A stretch of 64,000 nucleotides of DNA, taken from the NCBI GenBank assembly GCA_037893245.1, contig JBAIAA010000435.1:310001-374000 (forward strand), read 5' to 3'. Each line of letters starts with the position of its first letter. The stretch's first letter is position 1. The position numbers were made by a program, and so were the translations under genes. The notes beneath the pieces are model-generated. The model was not told the origin of the DNA and ran no database searches. It saw only the letters and a list, made by a program, of their open reading frames with translations. This stretch comes from Crossaster papposus (Eukaryota > Echinodermata > Asteroidea > Velatida > Solasteridae). This document shows positions 33,491-44,540 of this stretch, piece by piece.

Positions 33491-36018
33491 GAACATACAT
33501 GCAGGTCTATACGAGAGCCCAAGCAATTGGCCGTTCCCAACAGGCACATTTTTTAACGGGCGCTGCGCTATTGACACAAAATAACACAAAATGCACCAGA
33601 AACCATTGCGAGATACAAACCGTGTATTATAACATGTAGACTCAGAATGCAATTAATACGTCTCACCCAATCAGGCTACAACTTGCGAAACAAGGAAAAT
33701 GTTGTTTCATTTTTTACGAGTACGTCACGATTACCGTTCAATAATGAAAAACATGTAAATTACTTAATCTGCTCATACAAGTTATATATTTCAAAATTAT
33801 TCATTTCTTTTAACTGAAAGGCCGTAATTAAAAAGTCAATCCCGGCATATTAGCTACTGCCAGATACAGACTGCAGTTTTGACATTACATTTGATTGACA
33901 TCAAAATACGCCAGATGATGTTTTACACATTCGGTAGTCTTCATTTTCAACAGATATAATCCTGACTAAAGATGTTCATTGAACCCCATCCCCCGTTTAA
34001 CAGTTTTTGCTTCGCTCACAGTATTTAAAAGTGATCTTCACAACAATATTAGCTCAAAAGTTTACACAAAATGTATACACAATTTAAAATAAATACGTTT
34101 CTAAAAAAATACTTATACTTTGATTTACATTTTGACAGTATTATTACAATGTACTCTCATTGGTGGTTGGAGTAATCCCAAAAGTACTCAATACTCATTT
34201 TCGTTCACGTTTTTACACAAGTACTATAATGTTCAGGCCAACCAGCTAGTTTATAAAATTAATCCTATATTTACAAAGAATACATGTATTTGCCATCAAT
34301 GGTTGGAATAATTCCAAACCTACCCAAAGGATGCTCAGTGTTATACATAAACACAATTGTTATCTGGCCAACAAGTTTCAACTTGTGAAGGAAATGAACC
34401 AAACCACCCATACAGCCTCAGTGTTGGATAAGAAATCAACGAGTGTTATACATCCACTTGGTATTCACACTAGTGATGTTTTTATGCACACACAGACAGA
34501 TTTAAAGTCTTCGGTAATTTCGTCAACTTAAACTGTTTGCAGATGTAAAATCGGAAAATCATTTAAACACTCTACAAAGACCGGGATAGGAGTTGACCCA
34601 AATGTTGGTCAGATTGGACTCGACACTCGTCCGGGTCAAAATAACACTTTCAGGGTCACCTTTCCAGTCATTTTGACATTTAAGGAGCATTTTATATGAA
34701 AAACAAAATCATTTTGACACGAAAGACTATTTGGTCATATCTGACCCGGCTTCAGTGTAGAATCCGAGTCGGGACTTATGAGAGTGTAAGTTCGATTCTG
34801 ATAACAAACCACCGTTTCATACGAAGAGCTAATTGTCTTGCGCGCAGTGTGACCCTACTGACGATCTGAATCGAGAACGTGTTACGATGTTTATGTTTTA
34901 AACTGCAAGCAGGCATCCTGAAGTGACAGAGTTTTCCTTATTGATTTTGTTCTGTGGAATTTGCACAGGTTCCTGATTTTATGGTGACAATGATTGTTTT
35001 TGTTGGACAGAATATTCTGATTTTGCCAAAAAAGTAACTGTTATTGTGGCTGGGATAGTTACTGTAAAGAACTTGAAAACGTAGCCGCGATCAACACTAT
35101 TAAGTCTCCGTCAAATCTTCATCTGAACTTTATTTTCTAAGTTATGAAAACTTGTTTTTACCTATTCATGGGCATACAACCACTCCCCTCTCCCTCCTTT
35201 TTGTTGTTGACCGGGCATGGGTCATTCGATCACCCCAGATTTTTGTGGTGAGATTAAAAAAAGAATATGCTGGTTTTGAGGTATCTTGTACGTTTCCAAC
35301 ATTAAAATGTAGTTATAGGTTTTCCCGGTCAATTTCGGCAAAAGAGCTGCCAATTTAACCACTGCGCCATTCTATTTCGCGTAAAATCTAATGCTGCTAT
35401 GTTATTTTAACATCACTGAGCTGAGGCGCGGGATTATTTTTAACAAAAAGTCGATCCGAGGCGGGTTCAGGCCGATGGTACCGTGAAGCACACCCACAAC
35501 ATTTTCGGCATTGCTCGCTGCTGACAGATATTTTTCCGGCCTTGCTCGTAACGTGTGTATGCGTCATCCGTTTTAAATCTGAAGAAAACTTTGCGTGTAT
35601 ATATGCACTCCGTTTTAAACACCACCTGAATTTTGAAAGATTTTATTTTTGTATTAAAATGTTGTTGAATTTATTTTCAAAGACAATGTTAACAAATATT
35701 TTTAGCGAATGTATAAAAAGTGGATTTTGACAAGAACATTTTTTTATATGAATCCGAAACGAACTTCTAGGGTACAGAATTTGTTGAAATGGTTTTAAAG
35801 TTAATTTGTCAACAAATTACGCGTGTAAAATGTTCCCTAATATTGTACGTCGTATGGGATTGAACCATGTACATTTTGGTATCGTGAAACCATGCAGCCG
35901 TGCTCCCCCCTCCCCTGGCCCTCCCCCAGATTTACAGATTTACTGATTTATGCCACTGCCTATAAAAAATGTTTAACACTTTTGTTATGAGGCCTTTTGT
36001 TATGAGTAAATGTGAACC
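33491..36018. other. intergenic, no gene seen
   Basis: No frame with recognisable content. AT-rich. A TTAA-MITE fragment lies at 35405-35600. It may include the NLR gene's 3' UTR, since that gene ends at 36019 on the minus strand. Confidence 0.45.
35405..35600 (+). mobile_element. TTAA-MITE fragment
   Basis: Matches the 20051 element through ATTATTTTAACATCACTGAGC, GTTCAGGCCG, GCACACCCAC, CTTGCTCG and GCGTCATCCGTTTTAAATCTG; the ends are not preserved. Confidence 0.55.
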
Positions 36019-38240
36019 CTAAATTTGGAAAAAGGGGTGAACTCTAAGCGACGGGAAGCGGGACTGCACATCTAATCCATGCAATAGCTTGTTGTCACCT
36101 AAATGAAAATTAGTCAGTCTGGGCATGTCACGGGCAGCATAGGCAATGTGTTCAATGTCTGTCGGTGCCAAATCGCACCAGCTCAGGTCCAGCTTATTTA
36201 AGTGCTTCATTTTCGGCAATTCCTTGGCCCACAACTCAGCCGATCCGCCCAATCTCTTGTTGCCATCAAGGTCCAAGTCAGTCAGTCTGGGGATGTCTCT
36301 AGCAGCCAAGGCAATGTGCTCAATGTCTGTCCCCGTTAGTTCGCAATCACGTATCCAAAGTGTTGTCAGACTTGTCAAGTGTCGGATATGAGGGGCCCAT
36401 TCTACAGCTCTACCTCCCAATGTACGGCAATATACCAAGTCAAGACTGGTCAGGTGTTGGTTGCATTTCATTGACGACATGATTTTCTCAAGATCCCCCT
36501 CCACTAAAGTACACCTGTAAAGGCCCAGTTTCTCTAGGTTTTCCATGTAACCCAGGGCGAAGGCTAAATCGCTGACCGAAGACACCAAAAAAAACCAAAT
36601 AGTTTTAATGCGTGCCAGCTGCGCCGTGCGGTTGTCGGACACACAGATGATTTTCAGAAGGTATGTGAGACTGCGGAAATCATAATTGTGACGCACATCG
36701 ATATCTGATGGGATGAGCGAGTCACTGGTGAGACACTGTGGAACTTTGCTTGCCTGGCTTTCCAATAAGCAGTTGCGACTAATCGCTTGTATAACATCTG
36801 ACTGGTACTGTGGCTTACCATAATCCTTATTGAACTTACGATCAAGAAAGTTTACGATGTCAGTCATACACTTCTCATTATCGCCACAACAAAAACGCAA
36901 CATGAAATCGTTTGAAACCACGACCTCCATTGTCTGACAAAGTTGTCTTAAACTGTTTTGAAATTTTCCGATTGGAAAAACTTTAAACACCGTACGCTTT
37001 GCAAATCCCTGGTTTGACATATGCACACTCTGCAAGTATTTCGCTGCAGAGTATTCCTGTATTGTCTTGTGCATGAATTGTATGTCATTGTGGGATTTGA
37101 GGTTTTTGATAACCCTCTGCTTGGTTAGGATGCCTGCTTTTAGTGCCAGGTTCAGTGCATTCGGTTCAAAATCATCTTCTTGAAACGAGAATTTCTGGTT
37201 GGCATTCATGAGTCCGAGCAGCGCAGTTTTTCCTATTGCAATCACTGTTTTTGAAGCATCTTCGTCGCAGATATCTCCTTTTCTTGTGAACATGTAATTA
37301 ACTGCCTTATTGAAGAGACGTGAAGTTGTTTCTGGGAGTTGTTTATTCTTCCTCCACAACAAATTCATAAGCAACAGTAACATTGGATTTTTAGCAAAAT
37401 CATGCAGTGTGTTGGACTTTCCAATGGTTTGGATTAGTGCATTGCCACTATCAGGATCATTGTCATAGAATTTCAGAACGTATTCACTGACATCCTCGTC
37501 GGTAAACCCCAGAACCTCTACGTGTGTGCAAGGATTTTGGACGAGTTTTGATGTTAGTGTCTCAAGATGAGAGGGGCGGGTTGAGACACAGATGAAACAT
37601 TCCCTGTACACTGTTCTATTGAGTGCTTTGAGGACAGAACCGAATGAGGCTGCATCGAGTGTTTTGGTCTTCATTTCGTCAAAACCATCTAAAAGAATCA
37701 AGACCTCATTTGAATTGTGCAGGATGAAATTATCAAGTTCTCTTTTGTCTACTCCTGACTTTTCGCCTACAAGTTGATCGAAAGAGGAATCAACGAGATC
37801 AGATTCCTGCGACAGGGCACACATCTTTAAAAGAAAGATGAGCTTGAATCTATTCAGGGTTTTGCTTACCCTGTTGGCCCAGTCCAATACAATCTTATCA
37901 AATATGGTGGACTTCCCAACACCGCCTAGGCCAATTAAAATAAGACGATTGCAATCGTACCAATGTTTGAATATTGTGTCATAATCGGTTGAATATACAA
38001 TGTCGTCGGTGTATCTTTCTTCTACAGTACCTTTCTTTGTTCTAATCTGCAGTTTCGTGTAAATGCCAACGATGGGTCTTTGATCATCAGGAATCCCAGG
38101 GTTCAACTGAAGATAACTGCGCGTAGTCTGGTACCATTTCACCAAAATGTCCCTAGTCTTGTTACCAGCCTCTTGGTAGCTAGGAGCCTCCAACCTTGGT
38201 TCTTGGTCTTGTCTCAGACTATGTTGAGGTGCAGGCACTC
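36019..38240 (-). CDS. NLR exon 4: NACHT and LRR
   Basis: A single open exon of 740 codons. Acceptor TGAATAG|GAGTG, phase 1. NACHT P-loop GLGGVGKST lies about 100 residues into the exon and Walker B about 85 residues later; LRRs occupy the last ~150 residues. The intact frame over 2.2 kb indicates selection or recent origin. Confidence 0.9.
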
Positions 38241-41200
38241 CTATTCAGATCAAAACAAGCAACATGTTTTGCTTCAATAAAACAAAGTTTCTAAAATGGA
38301 TTAAACCGTCTTCCTCTACAGAGAAAGACATGGCAATGAAATTATGACTATTTTGAATGTCAAAGGCAAGGTAGAAAATAAATTTGTCAAAAGAGAAAAA
38401 AAGGAATGATCCGACCCAGCACTTCTTTTTGTATGCAAATATTGCTTCATAGTACAATCAATTTTTACATCAACAAAAATAAATTCAAAAATGAGGTAAT
38501 AATCTTTTTTTTTTTGGAGGGGGGGGGGGGGGGGGGGGGTATTCACCACAAAAAAAGACAAATCTGTTCCTTCAATTCTGATTGGAGATAAAGTTGAAGT
38601 CACTTGCTATCTATGAACTTGGAAAAAAATAGGCTTTGCTAAACAGCTCAGTTTATCAACAAAGAATACATTTTGTTTTCAATAACATTCGCATTATTCC
38701 TTTCATTCAAGCATAAATGCAAACTTATTTGCATTTTAATCCAGGTGTGGCAGATAATACAAAGTGCTATTTTGCGTGGGTAGTAGGTAGAGGAAAGGTT
38801 GTAGACTGTATCGGTCAAAAATTGCCTACGCAGGCCAAATCACCGTTTGTGTGCACTCAATTTCTCTGCTATTCGAGCATTTTTGTGGGCTGTGAAGTTC
38901 AGTGTTTGTAAACAAAATAAAAAGCTGTTCACACGACTGCCAGCTTGTGCACTGTGAAATACCACAGTAAACGAGGTGTTTGATAAGTTCCCCAGTTCTT
39001 GTCTTTAATGTTAATATTTTGTCATACAGTTTACAGTTTCTCCTTCCTGGCCAGTGACAACTGCTACCCCTTCCCGTGTTTCTAACTGTACTTTAGTGTA
39101 TATGCCAGCTATGTGCTTCTGGTCATTGTCAACACAACGCAACAACTGCACGTAACTGCCTGTTGATTTATAAACTCTCTTTAAAATATCCCTGGTCTTG
39201 TTACCGGCATCTTGATAGCTAGGAGCCGCCAACCTTGGTTCTTGGTCTGTTCTCTGACTAAGCTGAGGTATTGGTGCAGGAATAACTATTTAAAACCAAA
39301 ACAAGAAAAAGTTTGCTTCAATAATACATTGTTTCTAAAATGGATTGTGACTAGTCTAGAAGAAAATTGTAAGTACAAGAAATGACTTTGGGATTTCTGG
39401 TGCTATTGTAAGACACTGCAAAAAAGTGACACGATCAAGCGGAATGAGTCGGATGTCGGGAAATTCCAAAAATGAACTGTGTTCTTCGTTGGTATTTAAA
39501 TTAAACAAATTTACATAACTCGACAACAAAACATTGTATCAACATGAGGTCTTCGGTTTTTAAAACGTACAGACGCCCTCTTTATAACTACATGAAAACT
39601 CTTTTTGGACCGGGGCCGACATCCGACTCATTCCGCTTGATCGTGTCACAAATAAGTTTGGTAAATAATATATAAATGTTTTTACAACTATAGGCCTAGC
39701 GTTGTTAGATGCAAACAAGTGTTTTCTTAAAGTACATTCCCATTTTTAAAACCAACAAAAGTAAATCCAAACAAAAAGATGGTAACTGCAGGTGTACCAA
39801 CAAAAATGACTGGACCTCATTCTCCCGAGACTTACTGAGATGATAGCAACTTATCATCTTGTGGTTGTACACCCGAAATAAGCAATATCTGGTTTCTCAA
39901 ATGCTATTTAAAGAAAAGTTGAAGTCCGTCGCAATGCACAAACTGGTGAAATAAACTGGCTTTTACCACCACGCACATTTTTCCCCCACAATAGTTCCGT
40001 TACTCATGTCATTCGTGCATACATCCAAAAACTAATGGGCGGCTTAGCTTTTTTCATAAGTGGTACACATATAGGGCGCTATTTGGCGTGGTTTCATAAA
40101 GGAACAAATTACTCCAACTAGACGTCACCACTCCAAATACCGCCCTCATATTGTGTCCAGCATATAGCCAACTGGTTACTCCTTTAAAGTACATGTACAT
40201 TTGAATTGATATAATTTACGCTACTTTCATTTTGACAAACAAAAATATTTTACCTGGTCCCTCTGTCGGGTAGTTGTAATTAGTGATATTAACATTGGAA
40301 CCAAGAAAGGTAGTGTTGTTGCTACCACTGACTGAGCTGATGTATCCAGTTCGTTGTGGGAAATCTAAAATGAGAAGCAAGAATTATAATATCCTTAAAT
40401 AAAGTAGCTGACAAAATGATGCATGTACTCCATTCAATATCCAATGACCGTCTGTGCCTCAAGATGAGAGCTAGAGGGGCAGGTTGAGCCACAGATGAAA
40501 CATTGGCGGTAATTTGTTTCTATTGAGTGCTTTGAATGAGGCCGCATCGAGTGGTTTGGCCTTATTTCCTCGAAACCATCCAAAGGAATCAAGACCTCAT
40601 TTGGGTTGGCCAGAATGAATTTATCAAGTTCATCATTTGCTTTTCCCGAATCTTCGTCTGGAAGCTGATCCGAAGAGGAATCAACAAGATCAGATTCCTG
40701 CGACAGGGCACACACCTTTAAAAGGAAGACGAGCTAGAATCTGTTCAGGGTTTCGTTTGCGTCATCGGCCAAATCGTATGCAATCTGTCAAAAATGAGTC
40801 TACAGTTTCTCCTTTCTGGCCAGTGAAAAACAAGGAAATCAGCTGATCGAGGAAAACTTGCTTGCCTGATATCCATTGACTTACAGCTCTACCGAACAAA
40901 ATAAATAATTGATGACTCTTCAGCTCGAGAACTGATAAGTTTTGTTGTGTTCATGTTTATGCTGTTTACCACCCACTCCCCAAAAACACATTTGAACTTT
41001 AAGCTACTTTCATTTTGACAAACAAGATTCTTTTTACCTGGTAAGTTGTCATTTGTAGTGACAATGCTTGAACCAACAACAGTTTGGTTGTGGCTACCAC
41101 TGACTGTGTCAATGTTTCCGATAGTTTCAATTTGTTGTGAGGAATCTAAAATCAAAAGCAAGAATTAAAATATCCTTAAATTATTACAAAACTTTACAAA

Positions 41201-41444
41201 ATTACAAAATATTACTTTTAAATGAAAATAAATATTTTTCCTGACCGTCATAGAAAAAAAGGGGTGGGGGCTACAAAAAATCTTCTGGTGAGGTGGGGAG
41301 GGTGGTAATAAACACCCCTCCACTCCCCAGTAAGGTTATACACTGACTATAAGCAACTAGCTACTATATGTACTGACCTGTTGCAGCAGAGGGGGTGGGT
41401 ACCTGAGCCTCGTGTTGGCAGGCTGCTTCAGATTGTGCGTCCAT
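36019..41444 (-). CDS. NLR-type NACHT-LRR protein (4-exon model)
   Basis: Likely cytosolic innate-immune sensor or regulator of the NACHT NTPase class. Model, minus strand: 41444-41378, 41145-41038, 40364-40254, 38240-36019; 2508 nt, 835 aa. All junctions are GT-AG in phase 1. The start exon reads MDAQSEAACQHEAQ. Two short exons encode related Asn/Gly/Ser/Thr-rich modules (VSGSHNQTVVGSS, VSGSNNTTFLGSN). The large exon carries a linker, a P-loop (LIGLGGVGKST), Walker B (VLILLDGFDE), a sensor-like CVSTRP, the NACHT helical domain (NPMLLLLMNLLWR) and C-terminal leucine-rich repeats (LTSLDLVYC, LTDLDLDGN, LNKLDLSWC) with about three or four repeats before the stop. No death, CARD or TIR domain is seen. 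Exon 4 is strong; the three upstream exons are inferred from splice signals and phase alone, and no upstream promoter was identified. Related exon fragments at 39.0, 40.4 and 42.8 kb show local duplication. Confidence 0.7.
39011..39285 (-). pseudogene. duplicate of the NLR pre-NACHT segment
   Basis: Acceptor TTTAAATAG|TT, then a phase-1 frame parallel to the start of exon 4 (TDQEPRLAAPSYQDAGNKTRDIL, IAGIYTKVQLETREG) that diverges and stops at MTKY without reaching a P-loop. It could be a cassette giving a truncated protein, or a dead tandem copy. Confidence 0.65.
39426..39649. mobile_element. palindromic-ended MITE between NLR exons
   Basis: A 34-bp perfect TIR starting GTGACACGATCAAGCGGAAT, with a 156-bp non-repetitive centre. 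No clear target duplication. Confidence 0.75.
40254..40364 (-). CDS. NLR exon 3: Asn/Gly/Ser-rich module
   Basis: 111 nt with AG acceptor (TTTTAG|AT) and GT donor (ACCAG|GTAAAA), phase 1-1. It encodes YISSVSGSNNTTFLGSNV plus a short tail. Paralogous to the 41038 and 42822 modules. Confidence 0.6.
40434..40715 (-). pseudogene. NACHT fragment
   Basis: MCALSQESDLVDSS..NEVLIPLDGFEE..CFICGSTCPS aligns with the Walker B region of exon 4, but lacks the P-loop, has LDGFEE in place of LDGFDE, and terminates early. A decayed tandem NLR copy. Confidence 0.75.
40780..41236 (+). repeat. segmental duplication, copy 1
   Basis: About 457 bp nearly identical to 42562-43020, including NLR exon 2. Confidence 0.85.
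41038..41145 (-). CDS. NLR exon 2: Asn/Gly/Ser-rich module
   Basis: 108 nt, phase 1-1, encoding IETIGNIDTVSGSHNQTVVG followed by SSIVTTNDN. Donor CCAG|GTAAAA. Nearly identical to 42822-42929. Confidence 0.6.
41378..41444 (-). CDS. NLR exon 1: start exon
   Basis: ATG in context AAAGTATGGAC, 22 codons plus one base, then donor AACAG|GTCAGT in phase 1, matching the downstream exons. Short, so assigned mainly by phase and position. Confidence 0.5.
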
Positions 41445-41792
41445 ACTTTGGATCAACCGCCCACAAATACAAGTCCTGTTAGCAACATGAGTAATGGTAA
41501 ACTGTGCTACATTTTGTTCATTGGTATTGTTTGTTTAACACACCTAAGACCCCAGTGACATATTGCATCAGGGGTATGGATGTCAGACAACCAATGTAGT
41601 TCACGCACAAGTCCTTTGGAGACAGTGAACCAGTCATGCATTTAATCATCAATTTACCAATTGAAGCAAAATATAGGTTTTCCCGGCTATTTTAAAACAT
41701 TTTTTCATTCAAATTCAACAACTCTCACATTTAATTTTGTATGTGAAAAAAAATGTACATGCTTTTGCTAAACCAATTTAGTAAGTTACCAT

Positions 41793-42188
41793 TTAAAGGG
41801 ATCGTATATGTTTGGTAATTACTCCAAACAATTTATGGCAATAAAAACCTACTTGGTAAGAAGTACAGCAGCTTTGTGGATAGTATAATGCATTTTTAGA
41901 AACTTTTCACTTCGAAGTACTGCGGTTATGGAAAAAGATATCACTTTTTATCCCCCAAAATTTAAATCTGAGAAGCGTTGCTGCAGTGACGTTTCTCAGA
42001 CTGTATTCCAATGCAGATTATTCTTCCTGCATGGACATAACCACTCTAGATTTTCGGCAATATCTCAAAATCGCTACCACCTTTTGAAATGAAATGTTTA
42101 CAGGTTAGTTTTATGGTATATATCTATAACTATATAGGATTGAAACAAACAATGGGTTCCAATTACCAAACGTGTACGTTCCCTTTAA
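41793..42188 (-). repeat. MITE-A copy, inverted
   Basis: TTAAAGGGATCGTATATG to ACGTTCCCTTTAA, opposite orientation to the other three copies. Confidence 0.8.
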
Positions 42189-42561
42189 TTTCAAATGTTG
42201 GTTGCCCTATTTATACAATTTTTTTTCATTATATATCGAATTCGTCTAAGTTGTTGCCGAAAAGCAACATTCAGAGACATGATTTGTCTTATATCAATCA
42301 ATTTCAAACTTATGTTAAATAAATTAGTCTAATGTGTGCTTGACTCAAACACACAACAAAGCAATTTACTTAATTAGCATCAGTTACACAAATTAAAATA
42401 AGACGAAATTGAACTACAATGACGAATATTCCCCCAGAAATGTTTAATTGGTTTGACTAACATTTGAAATTGAATGGTAAATGACTAAATTGGTTTGGTT
42501 AAAAGAGTGTGAATACTTTTTGAGGACAAAATTAAATGCAAGAATCTGCCTGATATCCATT

Positions 42562-43020
42562 GCAATCTGTCAAAAATGAGTCTACAGTTTCTCCTTTCTG
42601 GCCAGTGAAAAACAAGGAAATCAGCTGATCGAGGAAAACTTGCTTGCCTGATATCCATTGACTTACAGCTCTACCGAACAAAATAAATAATTGATGACTC
42701 TTCAGCTCGAGAACTGATAAGTTTTGTTGTGTTCATGTTTATGCTGTTAATTACCACCCACTCCCCAAAACACATTTGAACTTTAAGCTACTTTCATTTT
42801 GACAAACAAGATTATTTTTACCTGGTAAGTTGTCATTTGTAGTGACAATGCTTGAACCAACAACAGTTTGGTTGTGGCTACCACTGACTGTGTCAATGTT
42901 TCCGATAGTTTCAATTTGTTGTGAGGAATCTAAAATCAAAAGCAAGAATTAAAATATCCTTAAATTATTACAAAACTTTACAAAATTACAAAATATTACT
43001 TTTAAATGAAAATAAATATT
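42562..43020 (+). repeat. segmental duplication, copy 2
   Basis: Nearly identical to 40780-41236. A 51-bp direct repeat (42498-42548 and 43027-43077, starting GTTAAAAGAGTGTGAATAC) flanks the copy. Confidence 0.85.
42822..42929 (-). pseudogene. third copy of the Asn/Gly/Ser-rich exon
   Basis: Same splice signals and 108-nt length as 41038-41145, inside a ~457 bp recent duplication. It lies upstream of the proposed start exon, so it either belongs to another transcript or is an orphan. Confidence 0.55.
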
Positions 43021-43077
43021 CATTTAGTTAAAAGAGTGTGAATACTTTTTGAGGACAAAATTAAATGCAAGAATCTG

Positions 43078-44271
43078 TACATTTGAAATAAAAATGTTAC
43101 AAAAGTAACCTGGAAAATCTATATTATGAGATTATGAGAAACATAAATGTAAACCTAAACCTTAAGGTTTTTTATTTAAAAAGGTTTCCAAAGTATCACT
43201 AATGGTTCTGACAATATATAAGCCTAACTTGCCTTTATTTTATGTAATACCGTACACATGCAACAAATAAATGTTCACACTAAAAACAAAATTTCTGAAA
43301 TCTTCAGGTACAATTTCAGGATTAATCAGAAAAAAAACCTGTTTAACTGGTTCACAGCGCACTATAGGTTTGTGCACAAATTGGTTTAATTGTCATTCAC
43401 GCACAAATCGTGTGTTAAAGTCCAACAACCAGACAACATGCCCCCAATAAAAAAAAAATTGTCAAAAGTTGCCGAGCTGTTGTGAGGCCTATAGCTGCAC
43501 CTTCGAAATTGTAATTTTTGATCACAATTTTTTGAGAGAGTTACTGATGTCTTAATCAATTGAGGTTATTTCCTGGTGTGCGTGCGCATATAATGTGCAC
43601 ACAGAGTGGGTTGAACAAATCTAATCCCTTTTGTCGATTTCCGATTCAACTTCACGCATGGGTGGTCTGTTTTTCACTCGAACGCGTCTAGTCTGTCGAT
43701 GACGTCAAATCTAGTTTGTGAGCAGACGACAGGCTTTCACGTTGTTATAGAAGCAAAATGTTGGCCCGGAATTATTATTTGTTGAATGATTTATTTATAC
43801 CGTTAGATTGAGTATAATTAGTCTAGTCGATCTAATCACCCAACCGAACTTGTTCCTAGATATAAACCGCCCGTGATATGCAAAATTTGAAGCACCCAGG
43901 AAACAGTAAGTATTAACACCTCACCCACAGATTCTATGTTTTGATTGGCCGAGAGCTAGTCACGTGGCATTTTCTATTTTTACTAACTTTCTGTGCACAG
44001 CCAAAAGTGTGCGCAAATGCATGTTGATGTGCGCGTTGCACATTGCGTGTATTGTTTCAAAGAGCCAGTGCTACAGAGCTGGATTCAAACATTTCGTGAA
44101 GGGGTGCATGGTTTAGAAAAGAGCAAACACATTTTCCACCAATTTTGTATTGAAATCGAAGTTCATTTCAACTGTATTTAGATTTAGATAATTTTAAAAT
44201 ATTAAAACCAAGCAGAATTTGTGGGCGAGGTGTTATAAAACAAATAATGAATGTTTTATCTCGTAATGTAG
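43078..44271. other. no gene seen
   Basis: No supported frame. The segment 43364-43470 (GGTTTGTGCACAAATTGGTTT.. CATGCCCCCAATAAAA) recurs at 51970-52070, just outside the first foldback element. Confidence 0.45.
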
Positions 44272-44540
44272 TAAAACTAGCATCCCTCGGTGATCCATGG
44301 AGCATTCCATTTTCCCTCTGTTTTAGCTTCGGGAAAATAGAATGCTCCATGGATCACTTTGGGAGGCCAGTTTTACTACACCTCTCTAAATCTTCAATAT
44401 TACTAATACTAGCGGGATGTTCGTGCGGCACCCACTCCTCGTACATGTACTAGTACAGTGGGTGCCGCGCGAACATCCCGCTAGTATTAGTAATATTGAA
44501 GATTTCGAGTGGTGTAGTAAAACTGGCCTCCCGAGTAGCC
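44272..44540. repeat. compound palindrome
   Basis: Two adjoining inverted repeats share the module GTAGTAAAACTGGCCTCCC. One (44272-44375) is centred on CTGTTTTAGCTTCGG, with GATCCATGGAGCATTC arms; the next (44376-44540) is centred on CATGTACTAGTAC, with AATATTACTAATACTAGCGGG arms. Confidence 0.75.
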
